From positions 3,098,501 to 3,162,500 of the forward strand of contig NZ_CP012160.1 of NCBI RefSeq assembly GCF_001187845.1: a stretch of DNA of 64,000 bases, read 5' to 3'. The stretch comes from Octadecabacter temperatus (lineage in GTDB: Bacteria; Pseudomonadota; Alphaproteobacteria; Rhodobacterales; Rhodobacteraceae). A program made the position numbers and the translations under genes. Below the pieces are notes generated by a model. It had not been told where the DNA came from and made no database searches. It was given only the letters and a program-made list of their open reading frames with translations. Below are positions 8,141 through 16,007 of the stretch, one piece after another; the stretch's first letter is position 1; each line of letters starts with the position of its first letter.

Positions 8141-9127
8141 TTATTTTTCGGCTACTTTTGAGGCACCAAGTACATCCATTGCGCGAACAAGTTCCGCAGT
8201 TATTCCCGGCTCGGACAGGGCGTGCCCCGCTTTCGCGACCATAACCAAACGGCACTTTGGCCAATTCGATGCGAGCGTATGTGCAGACAGAGGCGGACAA
8301 ATCATGTCAAAGCGGCCTTGCACAATGATTGCCGGAATATGGGCGATCTTCGCGACATTGGTCAGAATTTGTTGCTCGGCATTCAGGAAGCATTTGTTGG
8401 TGAAATAGTGGTTTTCTAAGCGTGCGAAAGCACGTGCGTATTCTGCTGGGCTGGTTCCACCGACACCTTGGCTGTCAATTGACGCCAGCGCGTTCTCCCA
8501 TCCTGCCCACGCGCGTGCGTATTTGGTTTCGATCATCGCATCGCCAGAAAACAAGCGGTTGTGGTACGCTGCAATCATGTCATGCCGTTCCATTTCAGGG
8601 ATCAGGTCTTCGAAACTTTTCCAAACCTCAGGCCAAAACGCGCCCGCGCCACCTTGGTAAAACCAGTCAAGCTCTCGTTGGGTACTTAGAAACACGCCGC
8701 GCAATACAAGATGCAAAACAGAAGTCGGGTGCGCCTGAGCATAAATCAACGAAAGGGTTGCGCCCCAGCTACCGCCAAAGACAATCCAATCGGAAACTCC
8801 CAGTTTCTCTCTGATAAGTTCAATGTCAGAAACGAGGTGCCAGGTGGTGTTGTTCTCAACACTTGCGTGCGGCCTTGAACGGCCACAACCGCGCTGATCA
8901 AACAGGATAATCCGATAGATTTCAGGATCAAAAAAGCGCCGCATCATCGGACTGCATCCACCACCAGGACCGCCATGCAAAACAACAACGGGCAGCCCAT
9001 CGGGATTACCGCATTGCTCGACATAGATCTTATGTCCGTCGCCCGCATCCAGCATCTGCTGTTCAAATGGGTCGATTGGAGGATAGAGATACGCAACCGC
9101 GCTTTTTTGTCCTGAGGCCTTGTCCAT
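8141..9127 (-). CDS. pip: Proline iminopeptidase
   Basis: Alpha/beta hydrolase that removes N-terminal proline from peptides in the cytoplasm (peptidase family S33). Motifs: oxyanion loop VVVLHGGPGGG, nucleophile elbow GGSWGATL, FDQRGCGRSRPH, and the catalytic His near the end in KAGHALSEPGI. A longer frame opens at 9217, but that start would overlap ubiG on the other strand; the ATG at 9127 gives MDKASGQKSA and 328 residues, close to the family norm. It lies just upstream of the importer operon on the same strand, so it may act on imported peptides (inference). Confidence 0.95.
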   Translation of the reverse strand: MDKASGQKSAVAYLYPPIDPFEQQMLDAGDGHKIYVEQCGNPDGLPVVVLHGGPGGGCSPMMRRFFDPEIYRIILFDQRGCGRSRPHASVENNTTWHLVSDIELIREKLGVSDWIVFGGSWGATLSLIYAQAHPTSVLHLVLRGVFLSTQRELDWFYQGGAGAFWPEVWKSFEDLIPEMERHDMIAAYHNRLFSGDAMIETKYARAWAGWENALASIDSQGVGGTSPAEYARAFARLENHYFTNKCFLNAEQQILTNVAKIAHIPAIIVQGRFDMICPPLSAHTLASNWPKCRLVMVAKAGHALSEPGITAELVRAMDVLGASKVAEK

Positions 9128-9198
9128 ATCCAATCTATATAGTGGGTAACAGACGATGCCCAGATGGTGCATGAGCGCCCAAAAGTTTCGGAGTCCGC

Positions 9199-9945
9199 AT
9201 GAAAACCGCACAAACAACCGTTGATCCGGCAGAAATTGCCAAGTTTGAAGCCATGGCCGCTGAATGGTGGGACCTAGAAGGTAAGTTCAAGCCACTCCAC
9301 ATGCTCAACCCGACGCGACTAGATTATATTACACAGCAAATCGCGTCAGAATTTGATCGTGACTTGAAGGCGGACAAGCCTTTTGGGGGGCTGCGCATTC
9401 TTGACATTGGTTGTGGCGGTGGTTTGCTTTGCGAACCGATGGCGCGGCTTGGTGCAGATATTGTCGGTGCCGATGCTGCCGAGGGAAATATTCCTGTAGC
9501 GCAAGTTCACGCAGAACAATCTGGTCTAAACGTCGATTATCGCTTCACAACCGCAGAAGACATGGCCGCCGCAGGCGAGCAATTTGACGTCGTTCTAAAT
9601 ATGGAAGTCGTCGAACACGTCGTTGACCCACTTTCATTTCTCACTGCGTGCCAACAGCTTTTGAAACCCGGCGGGCTTCAGATCTGTTCGACTATCAACC
9701 GAAACCCAAAGAGTTTCGCTATGGCGATTGTTGGTGCCGAATTCATTATGCGCTGGTTGCCAAAAGGCACGCATGAATGGAACAAGTTCATCACACCAGA
9801 CGAACTATTTGAGCTGCTAAAAAACGCAGGACTGAACCCAGTCGATCGAAAGGGCTTCAAGTTTGATTTTCTAGGGTGGAGCTGGTCAATCTCCGAAAGC
9901 GATCTGTCCGTGAACTATGTTACTGCGTCCCTGAAAACAGCTTAA
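9199..9945 (+). CDS. ubiG: Ubiquinone biosynthesis O-methyltransferase UbiG
   Basis: UbiG performs the two O-methylations of ubiquinone biosynthesis using S-adenosylmethionine. The 248-residue protein shows the UbiG N-terminus ([19 protein letters not shown]), SAM motif [19 protein letters not shown] (about 69-87), the [16 protein letters not shown] block, and the [13 protein letters not shown] region with [12 protein letters not shown] near the end. The ATG has CGGAG five bases upstream. It is divergent from pip and convergent with the MarR gene, with seven bases between the stops. Confidence 0.97.
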   Translation: MKTAQTTVDPAEIAKFEAMAAEWWDLEGKFKPLHMLNPTRLDYITQQIASEFDRDLKADKPFGGLRILDIGCGGGLLCEPMARLGADIVGADAAEGNIPVAQVHAEQSGLNVDYRFTTAEDMAAAGEQFDVVLNMEVVEHVVDPLSFLTACQQLLKPGGLQICSTINRNPKSFAMAIVGAEFIMRWLPKGTHEWNKFITPDELFELLKNAGLNPVDRKGFKFDFLGWSWSISESDLSVNYVTASLKTA

Positions 9946-9952
9946 CTAACGT

Positions 9953-10396
9953 TTACTCTTCGTCGCTCAACCGTAGGCGTAATTCGCGCAACGCAGGTAA
10001 AATCGAACGCACCTGATCCGCCCCAACCTGATCAACAGCATGCGCGATGATTGGCGCAATGGCCGCCATCGCAGTATCCCGTGCGGCAAGGCCAGATCTA
10101 CTTACTGTAACAAGCTTGCGGCGCGCATCGTCCCAATCGGGGCGAATATGGATATATCCCGCAGCTTCAAGTTTGCGCAGCGTGTTTGTCATTGCGCCGC
10201 GGGTCAAATGAAAGGTCTTCGCAATTTGGGCCGGTGTCTTTTCGCTTTGCGTGCGTGCCAAATGGTTCAGAACTGAAAAGTGGGACAGTACCATGCCCTT
10301 AGGCAGCGCTTTCGCGACACTGTTGCGCGCAAGCTGATCGACAGTGAGGATCTCACTGAATAGCGCAACGGCGAGGCTATCTGTTTCTTGGTTCAT
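9953..10396 (-). CDS. MarR family transcriptional regulator
   Basis: A 147-residue winged-helix DNA-binding protein. The MarR core is visible at about 40-110: VLNHLARTQSEKTPAQIAKTF, then TRGAMTNTLRKLEAAGYI and the wing RPDWDDARRKLVTVS. The target and ligand are unknown. It begins five bases after the nitrilase-family stop, so it is the third gene of a grxC-nitrilase-marR operon and could regulate that operon (inference only). Confidence 0.92.
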   Translation of the reverse strand: MNQETDSLAVALFSEILTVDQLARNSVAKALPKGMVLSHFSVLNHLARTQSEKTPAQIAKTFHLTRGAMTNTLRKLEAAGYIHIRPDWDDARRKLVTVSRSGLAARDTAMAAIAPIIAHAVDQVGADQVRSILPALRELRLRLSDEE

Positions 10397-10401
10397 CGAC
10401 C

Positions 10402-11229
10402 TTAGGGACCACTAATTACTCTATCATGCGTCAGCGCAGGAATTCGTTTGCGCGCTTTAGACACTTCATTGAAGTCAAAATCAACGAGCGTGATGCCACT
10501 GGCTGACCCTGCGTCGGCCAAAACCTCTCCCCAAGGCGACACCACTAGAGAATGCCCATATGTTTGGCGGGACTTGCCTGACTGCGTTGAATGAGTTCCC
10601 GTTTGGGCTGCCGCGATCACGAAACACCCCGTCTCAATTGCTCGGGCGCGCAATAGGGTTTCCCAATGGGCGGCACCTGTAACGGCCGAAAAAGCTGAAG
10701 GAGCCAGTATTATGTCTGCCCCTGCTTTGGCTAAGGTACGGTGCAAATGCGGGAAACGCAGATCATAGCAGATTGTAAGACCGATCTTCGCATCGCCCAT
10801 ATCTGCCAAAACTGCCCGACTTCCTGGGGCATAGCCGGAAGATTCTGCGTAGGTTTCAGTTTCGCTTACCTGAACGTCGAACATATGGATCTTGTCGTAG
10901 GTCGCGGCAATTTCACCAGAAGGATTGATTAGGAACGACCGATTAACAAATCGCCCGTCTGCGCCACCCTGCAGCGCAAGGGATCCGATCGAAAGCCAAA
11001 CACCATGTTCACGTGCCGACTCCCTTAACCCTTTTAGCGTCGGGTCCTCGTCTTGATGGTTCAAAACTTTGGATTGGTGGGCTCGATTCATACTGACGCA
11101 ATTCGTCACTTCAGGCGTACAAACCAACGTCGCCCCTTGCGCCGCTGCATCCGCAATCATTCGTTCCACCAGCTCCAAGTTTTCAGCTGGATTGTCGGAC
11201 GACGTAATCTGAAGGACGGCGGCCTTCAC
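10402..11229 (-). CDS. Carbon-nitrogen hydrolase family protein (Nit1/deaminated-glutathione amidase-like)
   Basis: Nitrilase-superfamily amidase, 275 residues, with the Glu-Lys-Cys triad: Glu in VCTPEVTN (about 40), Lys in YDKIHMFDV (about 110), and Cys in LTICYDLRFPHLHR (about 151). The DLRFPHL context resembles the Nit1/YbeM branch, which repairs deaminated glutathione; the neighbouring glutaredoxin fits a glutathione link, but the exact substrate is inferred. The start codon is GTG and overlaps the glutaredoxin stop as GTGA. Confidence 0.93.
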   Translation of the reverse strand: MKAAVLQITSSDNPAENLELVERMIADAAAQGATLVCTPEVTNCVSMNRAHQSKVLNHQDEDPTLKGLRESAREHGVWLSIGSLALQGGADGRFVNRSFLINPSGEIAATYDKIHMFDVQVSETETYAESSGYAPGSRAVLADMGDAKIGLTICYDLRFPHLHRTLAKAGADIILAPSAFSAVTGAAHWETLLRARAIETGCFVIAAAQTGTHSTQSGKSRQTYGHSLVVSPWGEVLADAGSASGITLVDFDFNEVSKARKRIPALTHDRVISGP

Positions 11230-11483
11230 CCGTTCAAAAGTGGGTCAAGCTTGCCTGCTCTATCAAGCGCTGCCATTTCATCGCTACCGCCGATATGCCG
11301 ACCATCGACGAAAATCTGCGGGACCGTGCGGCCACCGTTCGCGCGTTGCATCATTTCGGCACGGCGAGACGGGTCGCTCATGACATCAATTTCGGTGTAG
11401 CTCACGCCTTTGGAGGACAGCAATCCTTTCGCGCGATGGCAAAAGCCACAAATTGGGGTGGTATAGATTTCAACGGTTGCCAT
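11226..11483 (-). CDS. grxC: Glutaredoxin 3
   Basis: Small thiol oxidoreductase (85 residues) that uses glutathione to reduce disulfides. The dithiol active site CGFC is at about residues 12-15 (TTPICGFCHRAKGLL); the TVPQIF cis-proline and GGSDEM glutathione-binding motifs are also present. It is the first gene of the operon with the nitrilase-like amidase and MarR genes, overlapping the former by four bases. The ATG has an AAGGATACC ribosome binding site. Confidence 0.96.
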   Translation of the reverse strand: MATVEIYTTPICGFCHRAKGLLSSKGVSYTEIDVMSDPSRRAEMMQRANGGRTVPQIFVDGRHIGGSDEMAALDRAGKLDPLLNG

Positions 11484-11513
11484 TGGGGTATCCTTAAATT
11501 GAGTTACCCCTAT

Positions 11514-12233
11514 TTAGGCATCCTTCACGACGCGGGCCAGTGAAAGCACGCAAACGTCATCTGCGCCGGCTGAGAAACAAGCCTCCGTAGCCGCCGCGAA
11601 CGTTGCTCCGGACGTCATTACATCATCAACGAGAAGAATTTTACGCCCCTTTAGCTTTAATACCCGCTTCTGATTCGCAGCAATTGCATCACTTAACGAT
11701 TCAAACCGCTGGGCGCGGTTATGTCCATCTAAGGGGGCCGTTCGTTTGGTGCGAACAAGCCCATCGGAACAGCAATCGACGCCCGCAAGTTGCGCGAGCT
11801 GTCCGGCAAGAAGAGCCGCTTGATTGAACTTTCGCCTAAGTAACCGGAAGCGATGTAACGGTATCGGCACCACCAGCGTTTCCGGCGACATCAACGGTTC
11901 GGCTGATTTCAACAACCATGGACCGACTGCGCAGACAAGATCCGTTCTGTCACCATGTTTCAAGGATAGAACGATCCTCCGTGCTTGGTCTTTGTAGACC
12001 AGCGCTGCGCATCCCTTCGACCAAGGTCGCGCGATAACCATGCAATCATCGCAAAGTAGCCTATCATCAGGAGCATCATCCCCGGGCAAAGGGGTTCCAC
12101 AACCATCGCAACATAGCCCTTCAATAAAAGGGGTCTTGGCCCAACACGCCCCGCACAAACCAAAATCGGACTCCGTTCTCGCTTCACACATGGCGCACTG
12201 AGGTGGGTAAAGAACTTGGATCAACCTTTGCAT
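11514..12233 (-). CDS. ComF family phosphoribosyltransferase-like protein
   Basis: A 239-residue ComF-type protein. The N-terminus holds a double zinc ribbon with paired cysteines (PPQCAMCEAR, GLCGACW, CDGCGTPL, LCDDCM); the C-terminus has the phosphoribosyltransferase signature KILLVDDVMTSGAT. In competent bacteria ComF homologues help natural transformation; elsewhere the role is unclear. The start is divergent from the NDUFAF5-like gene, with about 34 bases between the two starts, so their promoters must overlap coding sequence. It lies 30 bases before grxC on the same strand. Confidence 0.93.
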   Translation of the reverse strand: MQRLIQVLYPPQCAMCEARTESDFGLCGACWAKTPFIEGLCCDGCGTPLPGDDAPDDRLLCDDCMVIARPWSKGCAALVYKDQARRIVLSLKHGDRTDLVCAVGPWLLKSAEPLMSPETLVVPIPLHRFRLLRRKFNQAALLAGQLAQLAGVDCCSDGLVRTKRTAPLDGHNRAQRFESLSDAIAANQKRVLKLKGRKILLVDDVMTSGATFAAATEACFSAGADDVCVLSLARVVKDA

Positions 12234-12267
12234 CGTCTTCAGTTTCTCCTAAATGGCAGGGATGGAT

Positions 12268-13083
12268 ATGCCCCCTCGCCTTACCGACCGAACCGCACTG
12301 GCCCGCAATCGTGCGCGTGCCGATGTTCTTTTTCTACAAGCCGCTTCTGCGGATGATGTGCATGAAAGACTGATCGAGGTTAACAGAACCTTTACAGCGC
12401 CTGCTGTTGTCACAGGATTTCCGGAGGCTTGGGCAGAATGGATGCCAAGCGCGAAGATCGTCGAAGATCGGGAAACACTTGATCTAGAAGAGGGCGCGCA
12501 TGACCTTATCATTCACGCACTATCCCTACATTGGGCTGACGACCCGATAGGGCAGTTGGTCCAATGCCGTCATGCGCTGAAGTCCGATGGACTTCTCATC
12601 GCGACGCTTTTTGCCGGCCAAACTTTGCATGAGTTGCGCAGCGTTTTAGCTGAGGCTGAGGTTGCGCAAACCGGCGGTTTATCCCCGCGTATTTTACCAA
12701 TGGGTGAGGTCCGCGATTTGGGTGGGCTTTTACAACGTGCAGGACTCGCGTTGCCGGTTGCAGATATGATGCCGCTGACGGTGACTTACGACACACCGAT
12801 CCATTTGATGCGTGACTTACGTGCAATGGGGGAAGGCAATGCGATGGATCAACGTCAACGCACACCTACTGGCCGCAAGATATTCGCACAAGCAATGTCG
12901 CGCTATGTCGACACGTTCGTGATGGATGATGGCCGCATTCCAGCAACATTTGAGATCGCGACGCTCACCGGATGGGCGCCCTCTGAAAGCCAGCAAAAAC
13001 CGCTACGGCCCGGTTCAGCAATGACGCGGCTTTCAGACGCACTTGGCACCGATGAGTTGCCCTTAGATCGTTCAGATGATTGA
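12268..13083 (+). CDS. NDUFAF5-like methyltransferase-fold protein
   Basis: Resembles the SAM-methyltransferase-fold proteins near BioC and NDUFAF5, the mitochondrial complex I assembly factor that hydroxylates an arginine of a complex I subunit. The ALSLHWADDPIGQL block (about 90) and the TFAGQTLHELR and PRILPMGEVRDLGGLLQRAG regions are typical. The usual GxGxG SAM motif is degenerate here (PAVVTGFPEAWAEW), so ordinary methyl transfer is doubtful. The ATG at 12268 has AGGG six bases upstream; ATG 12253 in the same frame has no ribosome binding site. Confidence 0.82.
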   Translation: MPPRLTDRTALARNRARADVLFLQAASADDVHERLIEVNRTFTAPAVVTGFPEAWAEWMPSAKIVEDRETLDLEEGAHDLIIHALSLHWADDPIGQLVQCRHALKSDGLLIATLFAGQTLHELRSVLAEAEVAQTGGLSPRILPMGEVRDLGGLLQRAGLALPVADMMPLTVTYDTPIHLMRDLRAMGEGNAMDQRQRTPTGRKIFAQAMSRYVDTFVMDDGRIPATFEIATLTGWAPSESQQKPLRPGSAMTRLSDALGTDELPLDRSDD

Positions 13084-13141
13084 CCGTTGCCTAAGAAAAG
13101 ATAACTAAGTTCGATAAATGAGTTTGAAAACGAGGATGCCA

Positions 13142-14209
13142 ATGTCTGACGCAAGCCCGAATGATACCGCGAAATGCCCTGTTCATGCTCCGGTTGACCA
13201 TCCCAAAATGAAGCCGGCCAAGGTCGGTGTGCTTTTGGCAAACCTCGGGACACCAGACAGTACAGACTATTGGCCAATGCGTCGGTACCTCAGCGAGTTC
13301 CTAAGCGACAAACGCGTGGTCGATTATCCGTCTTGGAAATGGCAGCCAATACTTCAGCTTATCATCCTATCAAAGCGCCCGTTCTCTAGCGGCGCCGCTT
13401 ACAAAAGCATCTGGAACGAAAAAGCAAATGAATCCCCGCTTTTGACGATCACCAAGCAACAAACCGAAGCAATGAAAGCCAATCTTGCGAAGGTGTATGG
13501 TGACGACGTTGTGGTGGATTTCTGTATGCGCTACGGAAATCCGTCAACGGAATCCAAAGTTAAGGAGATGATTGCGGCAGGCTGCCAAAAAATCCTCTTT
13601 TTCCCGCTCTATCCACACTACGCTGGCGCAACATCCGCAACTGCCAATGACCAATTCTTTCGCGCATTGATGAAAGAAAAGTGGCAGCCGATTGCCCGTA
13701 CCGTTGAACCTTATTTCGAAGACGCCGCCTATATCGATGCCCTCGCGCAATCCATCGAGGCTGCCTATGCGAGAGCCGATAAGAAGCCCGAAATCCTCGT
13801 GTGTTCGTACCACGGAGTTCCGCAGCGCTATTTGATGGAAGGTGATCCGTACCATTGCCAATGCCAGAAAACGACGCGCTTGCTGAAAGAACGGCTTGGG
13901 TGGGGTGACACTCAGATCATTACAACGTTCCAAAGTAAATTTGGACCTGAAGAATGGTTGCAGCCTTACACAGTCGAAGAGGTCGCGCGGCTTGCTGAAA
14001 AAGGGAAAACCAACATCGCAGTTTGCGCGCCCGCGTTTTCAGCAGACTGCATTGAGACGTTGGAAGAGATTAACGAAGAAATCAAAGAGAGCTTTGAGCA
14101 CGCTGGAGGTGAACACTTCACCTATATTCCGTGCCTCAATGACGATGCGGCACATATCGATGCGCTGTCAGGAATCGTGCAGCGAAACCTGCAGGGCTGG
14201 CTCGAGTAA
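13142..14209 (+). CDS. hemH: Ferrochelatase
   Basis: Inserts ferrous iron into protoporphyrin IX, the last step of protoheme synthesis. The 355-residue protein starts MSDASPNDT and contains the family blocks GVLLANLGTPDS, the PLYPHYAGATSAT region, the metal-binding His in CSYHGVPQRY (about 225) and SADCIETLEEI near the C-terminus. The ATG at 13142 has GAGG six bases upstream; a longer frame from 13118 lacks this. It lies 58 bases after the NDUFAF5-like gene and may share its transcript. It ends before the terminator at 14245. Confidence 0.97.
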   Translation: MSDASPNDTAKCPVHAPVDHPKMKPAKVGVLLANLGTPDSTDYWPMRRYLSEFLSDKRVVDYPSWKWQPILQLIILSKRPFSSGAAYKSIWNEKANESPLLTITKQQTEAMKANLAKVYGDDVVVDFCMRYGNPSTESKVKEMIAAGCQKILFFPLYPHYAGATSATANDQFFRALMKEKWQPIARTVEPYFEDAAYIDALAQSIEAAYARADKKPEILVCSYHGVPQRYLMEGDPYHCQCQKTTRLLKERLGWGDTQIITTFQSKFGPEEWLQPYTVEEVARLAEKGKTNIAVCAPAFSADCIETLEEINEEIKESFEHAGGEHFTYIPCLNDDAAHIDALSGIVQRNLQGWLE

Positions 14210-14244
14210 ACTGGGCGATCCAGAAATCAGATCCCACAAATGAA

Positions 14245-14270
14245 AAGGCCGCCCCGAAAGGAGCGGCCTT
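14245..14270. terminator. Hairpin terminator between hemH and the 63-residue gene
   Basis: An 8-bp perfect stem, AAGGCCGC with GCGGCCTT around a 10-base loop. On the minus strand it is followed by TTTTC, so it best fits the end of the 63-residue gene; on the plus strand only weak T content follows, so hemH termination here is less sure. Confidence 0.7.
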
Positions 14271-14293
14271 AAACATAGAAAGTACTGAAAGGC

Positions 14294-14485
14294 TTAGTCA
14301 GCCAAAGCAGCAGCAATCAGAGCAACCAAGATCAGTGGAATGATCAGGCCAGCAGAAGAAGAAGATCCAGCTGTTTCTTCCATAACGACAACTGGTGCCA
14401 TTTCCATTACTGGAGCGGCCATGTTGCCCGCGAAAGATGTGGATGCTGCTGTTGCAAGTACGGCTGCGAGTGCGAATTTTTTCAT
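14294..14485 (-). CDS. Small exported protein with C-terminal hydrophobic segment, unknown function
   Basis: A 63-residue protein starting MKKFALAAVLATAASTSFAG, a clear signal peptide probably cut after SFA. A Met/Val-rich acidic stretch (EMAPVVVMEETAG) and a serine run follow, then a second hydrophobic segment (about 45-60) ending AAALAD. The start at 14485 has GGAGA 7 bases upstream; the in-frame start at 14515 would add residues before the signal and is rejected. It faces hemH and has its own terminator. Similar tiny proteins occur in roseobacters (recalled), but no function is known to me. Confidence 0.78.
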   Translation of the reverse strand: MKKFALAAVLATAASTSFAGNMAAPVMEMAPVVVMEETAGSSSSAGLIIPLILVALIAAALAD

Positions 14486-14874
14486 TTTATTTCTCCAAGT
14501 TATTGCCCACGGCAAATTTGTTGAGGTTTAAGCCATGGGCACCCAAGACTTCCCTCTTCACTTGCCAAATCACGAAACAACCCTGAATGCAAAGCCAATT
14601 TTGGTTTTCGCGCCTTGCGTCAAGCAAAGTGTCGTCAAATCGGCAACACTTGAGCTCTGACACGCATTATTCCAGAAAGCGCCACAAAATCTGGTCATTA
14701 TTCAATTCTTAGCGACATAGACAAGGTTGGATTAGGTATATCAGTTGCGAATTTATGGCGAATTTGCCGCGTTCTTATACCAAAGTTGCCTAGTTTACGC
14801 TGTATCACGCCGATGTGGGTTTGAAACGTAAGGCCCGAACGGGTATGGCAAATGAAATCGATAAAGGTACTTAT
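14486..14874. other. 389-base intergenic region, probably two divergent promoters
   Basis: This gap separates the divergent 63-residue gene and the CAP-domain lipoprotein gene. I find no ORF with a ribosome binding site and no RNA gene. On the minus strand two TTGACG hexamers (14638-14633 and 14624-14619) resemble -35 boxes but lack good -10 partners. On the plus side GCGAATTT is repeated at 14748 and 14758, near a TTATAC hexamer at 14775. None of these is convincing alone. Confidence 0.35.
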
Positions 14875-15432
14875 ATGCTCCGCCGTTCATTCATTCTTGG
14901 TTCTATGGCTTTTGGTTTGGCTTCTTGTGGTGGCACGCAGGCCGCAATTGGACCAGATGGCCTTCCAGTTGCGCAGATCTATAGAATAAGCGCACAAGAC
15001 ACTGATAATATTCAATTTCGTGTATTGGACGGGCTGAATGCGTTGCGCCAATCTGCTGGCGTGCAAACAGTCCGATTAAACGCCCAGTTAAACGCGGCGG
15101 CTGCAACCCATTCACGCGACATGTCTGTTCAGAACCGTCCTTGGCACTTTGGCTCAGACGGATCTTCACCAATTGATCGCCTGCGTCGCGTTGGCTACGG
15201 CGGTGCTTTAACCGGTGAAACGATTTCCGAAACCTATGAAACTGAGCTCGAAACGCTTGGTGCTTGGATGCGCGAACCTAGCACCCGTGCGGTTCTGCTT
15301 GATTCCGAGGCGACGGAAATGGGCATCTCTTGGTTTCAAGAAAGTAACGGTAAGATCTGGTGGACATTGGTCTTGGCCAACAGCAACCAAAGCCCAATTA
15401 TCGCTCAACAGAACGCTGTTCCGCTTCAATAA
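14875..15432 (+). CDS. CAP (SCP/PR1) domain lipoprotein
   Basis: A 185-residue predicted outer-envelope lipoprotein. The N-terminus MLRRSFILGSMAFGLASCGG is a signal peptide with lipobox LASC. The CAP domain shows the expected ATHSRDMSVQNRPWHFG and IDRLRRVGYGGALTGETI signatures, followed by WMREPSTRAVLLD and GKIWWTLVLA. Bacterial CAP-domain proteins are poorly understood. The start is at the ATG with AAAGG upstream; an in-frame start at 14815 would bury the signal peptide. Its stop lies three bases from that of the convergent L,D-transpeptidase gene. Confidence 0.9.
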   Translation: MLRRSFILGSMAFGLASCGGTQAAIGPDGLPVAQIYRISAQDTDNIQFRVLDGLNALRQSAGVQTVRLNAQLNAAAATHSRDMSVQNRPWHFGSDGSSPIDRLRRVGYGGALTGETISETYETELETLGAWMREPSTRAVLLDSEATEMGISWFQESNGKIWWTLVLANSNQSPIIAQQNAVPLQ

Positions 15433-15435
15433 CGC

Positions 15436-15930
15436 TTAACTATTCAGAAAAATCGGCGTCCCGACGTTTACCATTGCGTAGATGTCTTCCATCTCGCGAT
15501 CCCGAACAGCGATGCAGCCTGCCGTCCAATCCGCAGTGCTGCGTTTTTCACGCGGAGTGCCGTGGATAAAGATGTCACCCCCTGGCCGGCGCCCAAGTTC
15601 ACGGGCGCGCGCGCGATCAGCGGCGTTCGGATATGATATACCGATGGAAAGATAGAAACTGCTGTTTGGGTTCTTACGGTCGATAAAATATGCGCCTTCC
15701 GGAGTTTTCCCATCACCTTCGGTCTGTTTGTGGCCTTCTGGCGTAAAACCCAACTCAAAATCGTAAGCCTCAAGAACGTCGTTTCCGTTCATCAAGAACA
15801 TCTGACGTCTCGATTTTTGGACAACAACGCTGGTCACTGGGGGGCCGGTATAAACGCGAAACTTATTTGAACATGCTGTCAGCGCAAAAAGCGCTGCCGC
15901 ACTGGTAAACATCCTGCGATTCATCATCAT
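15436..15930 (-). CDS. L,D-transpeptidase (YkuD) family lipoprotein
   Basis: A 164-residue YkuD-domain protein. These enzymes form 3-3 peptidoglycan cross-links or anchor proteins to the wall; this short form is simply catalytic domain plus signal. The signal peptide ends with lipobox LTAC (about 20), so it is predicted to be membrane-anchored. The catalytic motif is present: His in IFIHGTP and the nucleophilic Cys in TAGCIAVRD (usual SxGCIR, with Ala for Ser). It faces the CAP-domain lipoprotein gene with no room for a terminator. Confidence 0.9.
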   Translation of the reverse strand: MMMNRRMFTSAAALFALTACSNKFRVYTGPPVTSVVVQKSRRQMFLMNGNDVLEAYDFELGFTPEGHKQTEGDGKTPEGAYFIDRKNPNSSFYLSIGISYPNAADRARARELGRRPGGDIFIHGTPREKRSTADWTAGCIAVRDREMEDIYAMVNVGTPIFLNS

Positions 15931-16007
15931 ACTGCCCTACTCATTCTTTTTTGGGGATGATTAGCGCATTTCCGCCAAAATACCTAGAATTTATAAGAGG
16001 CCACTAA

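Noticed and set aside
9128..9217. Upstream extension of pip to 9217
   Set aside because: It would overlap ubiG on the opposite strand and adds 30 residues without family similarity; 9127 gives a normal length.
14614..14624. CTTG-CGT-CAAG palindrome in the 14.5-14.9 kb gap
   Set aside because: Only 4-bp arms; such palindromes are expected by chance.
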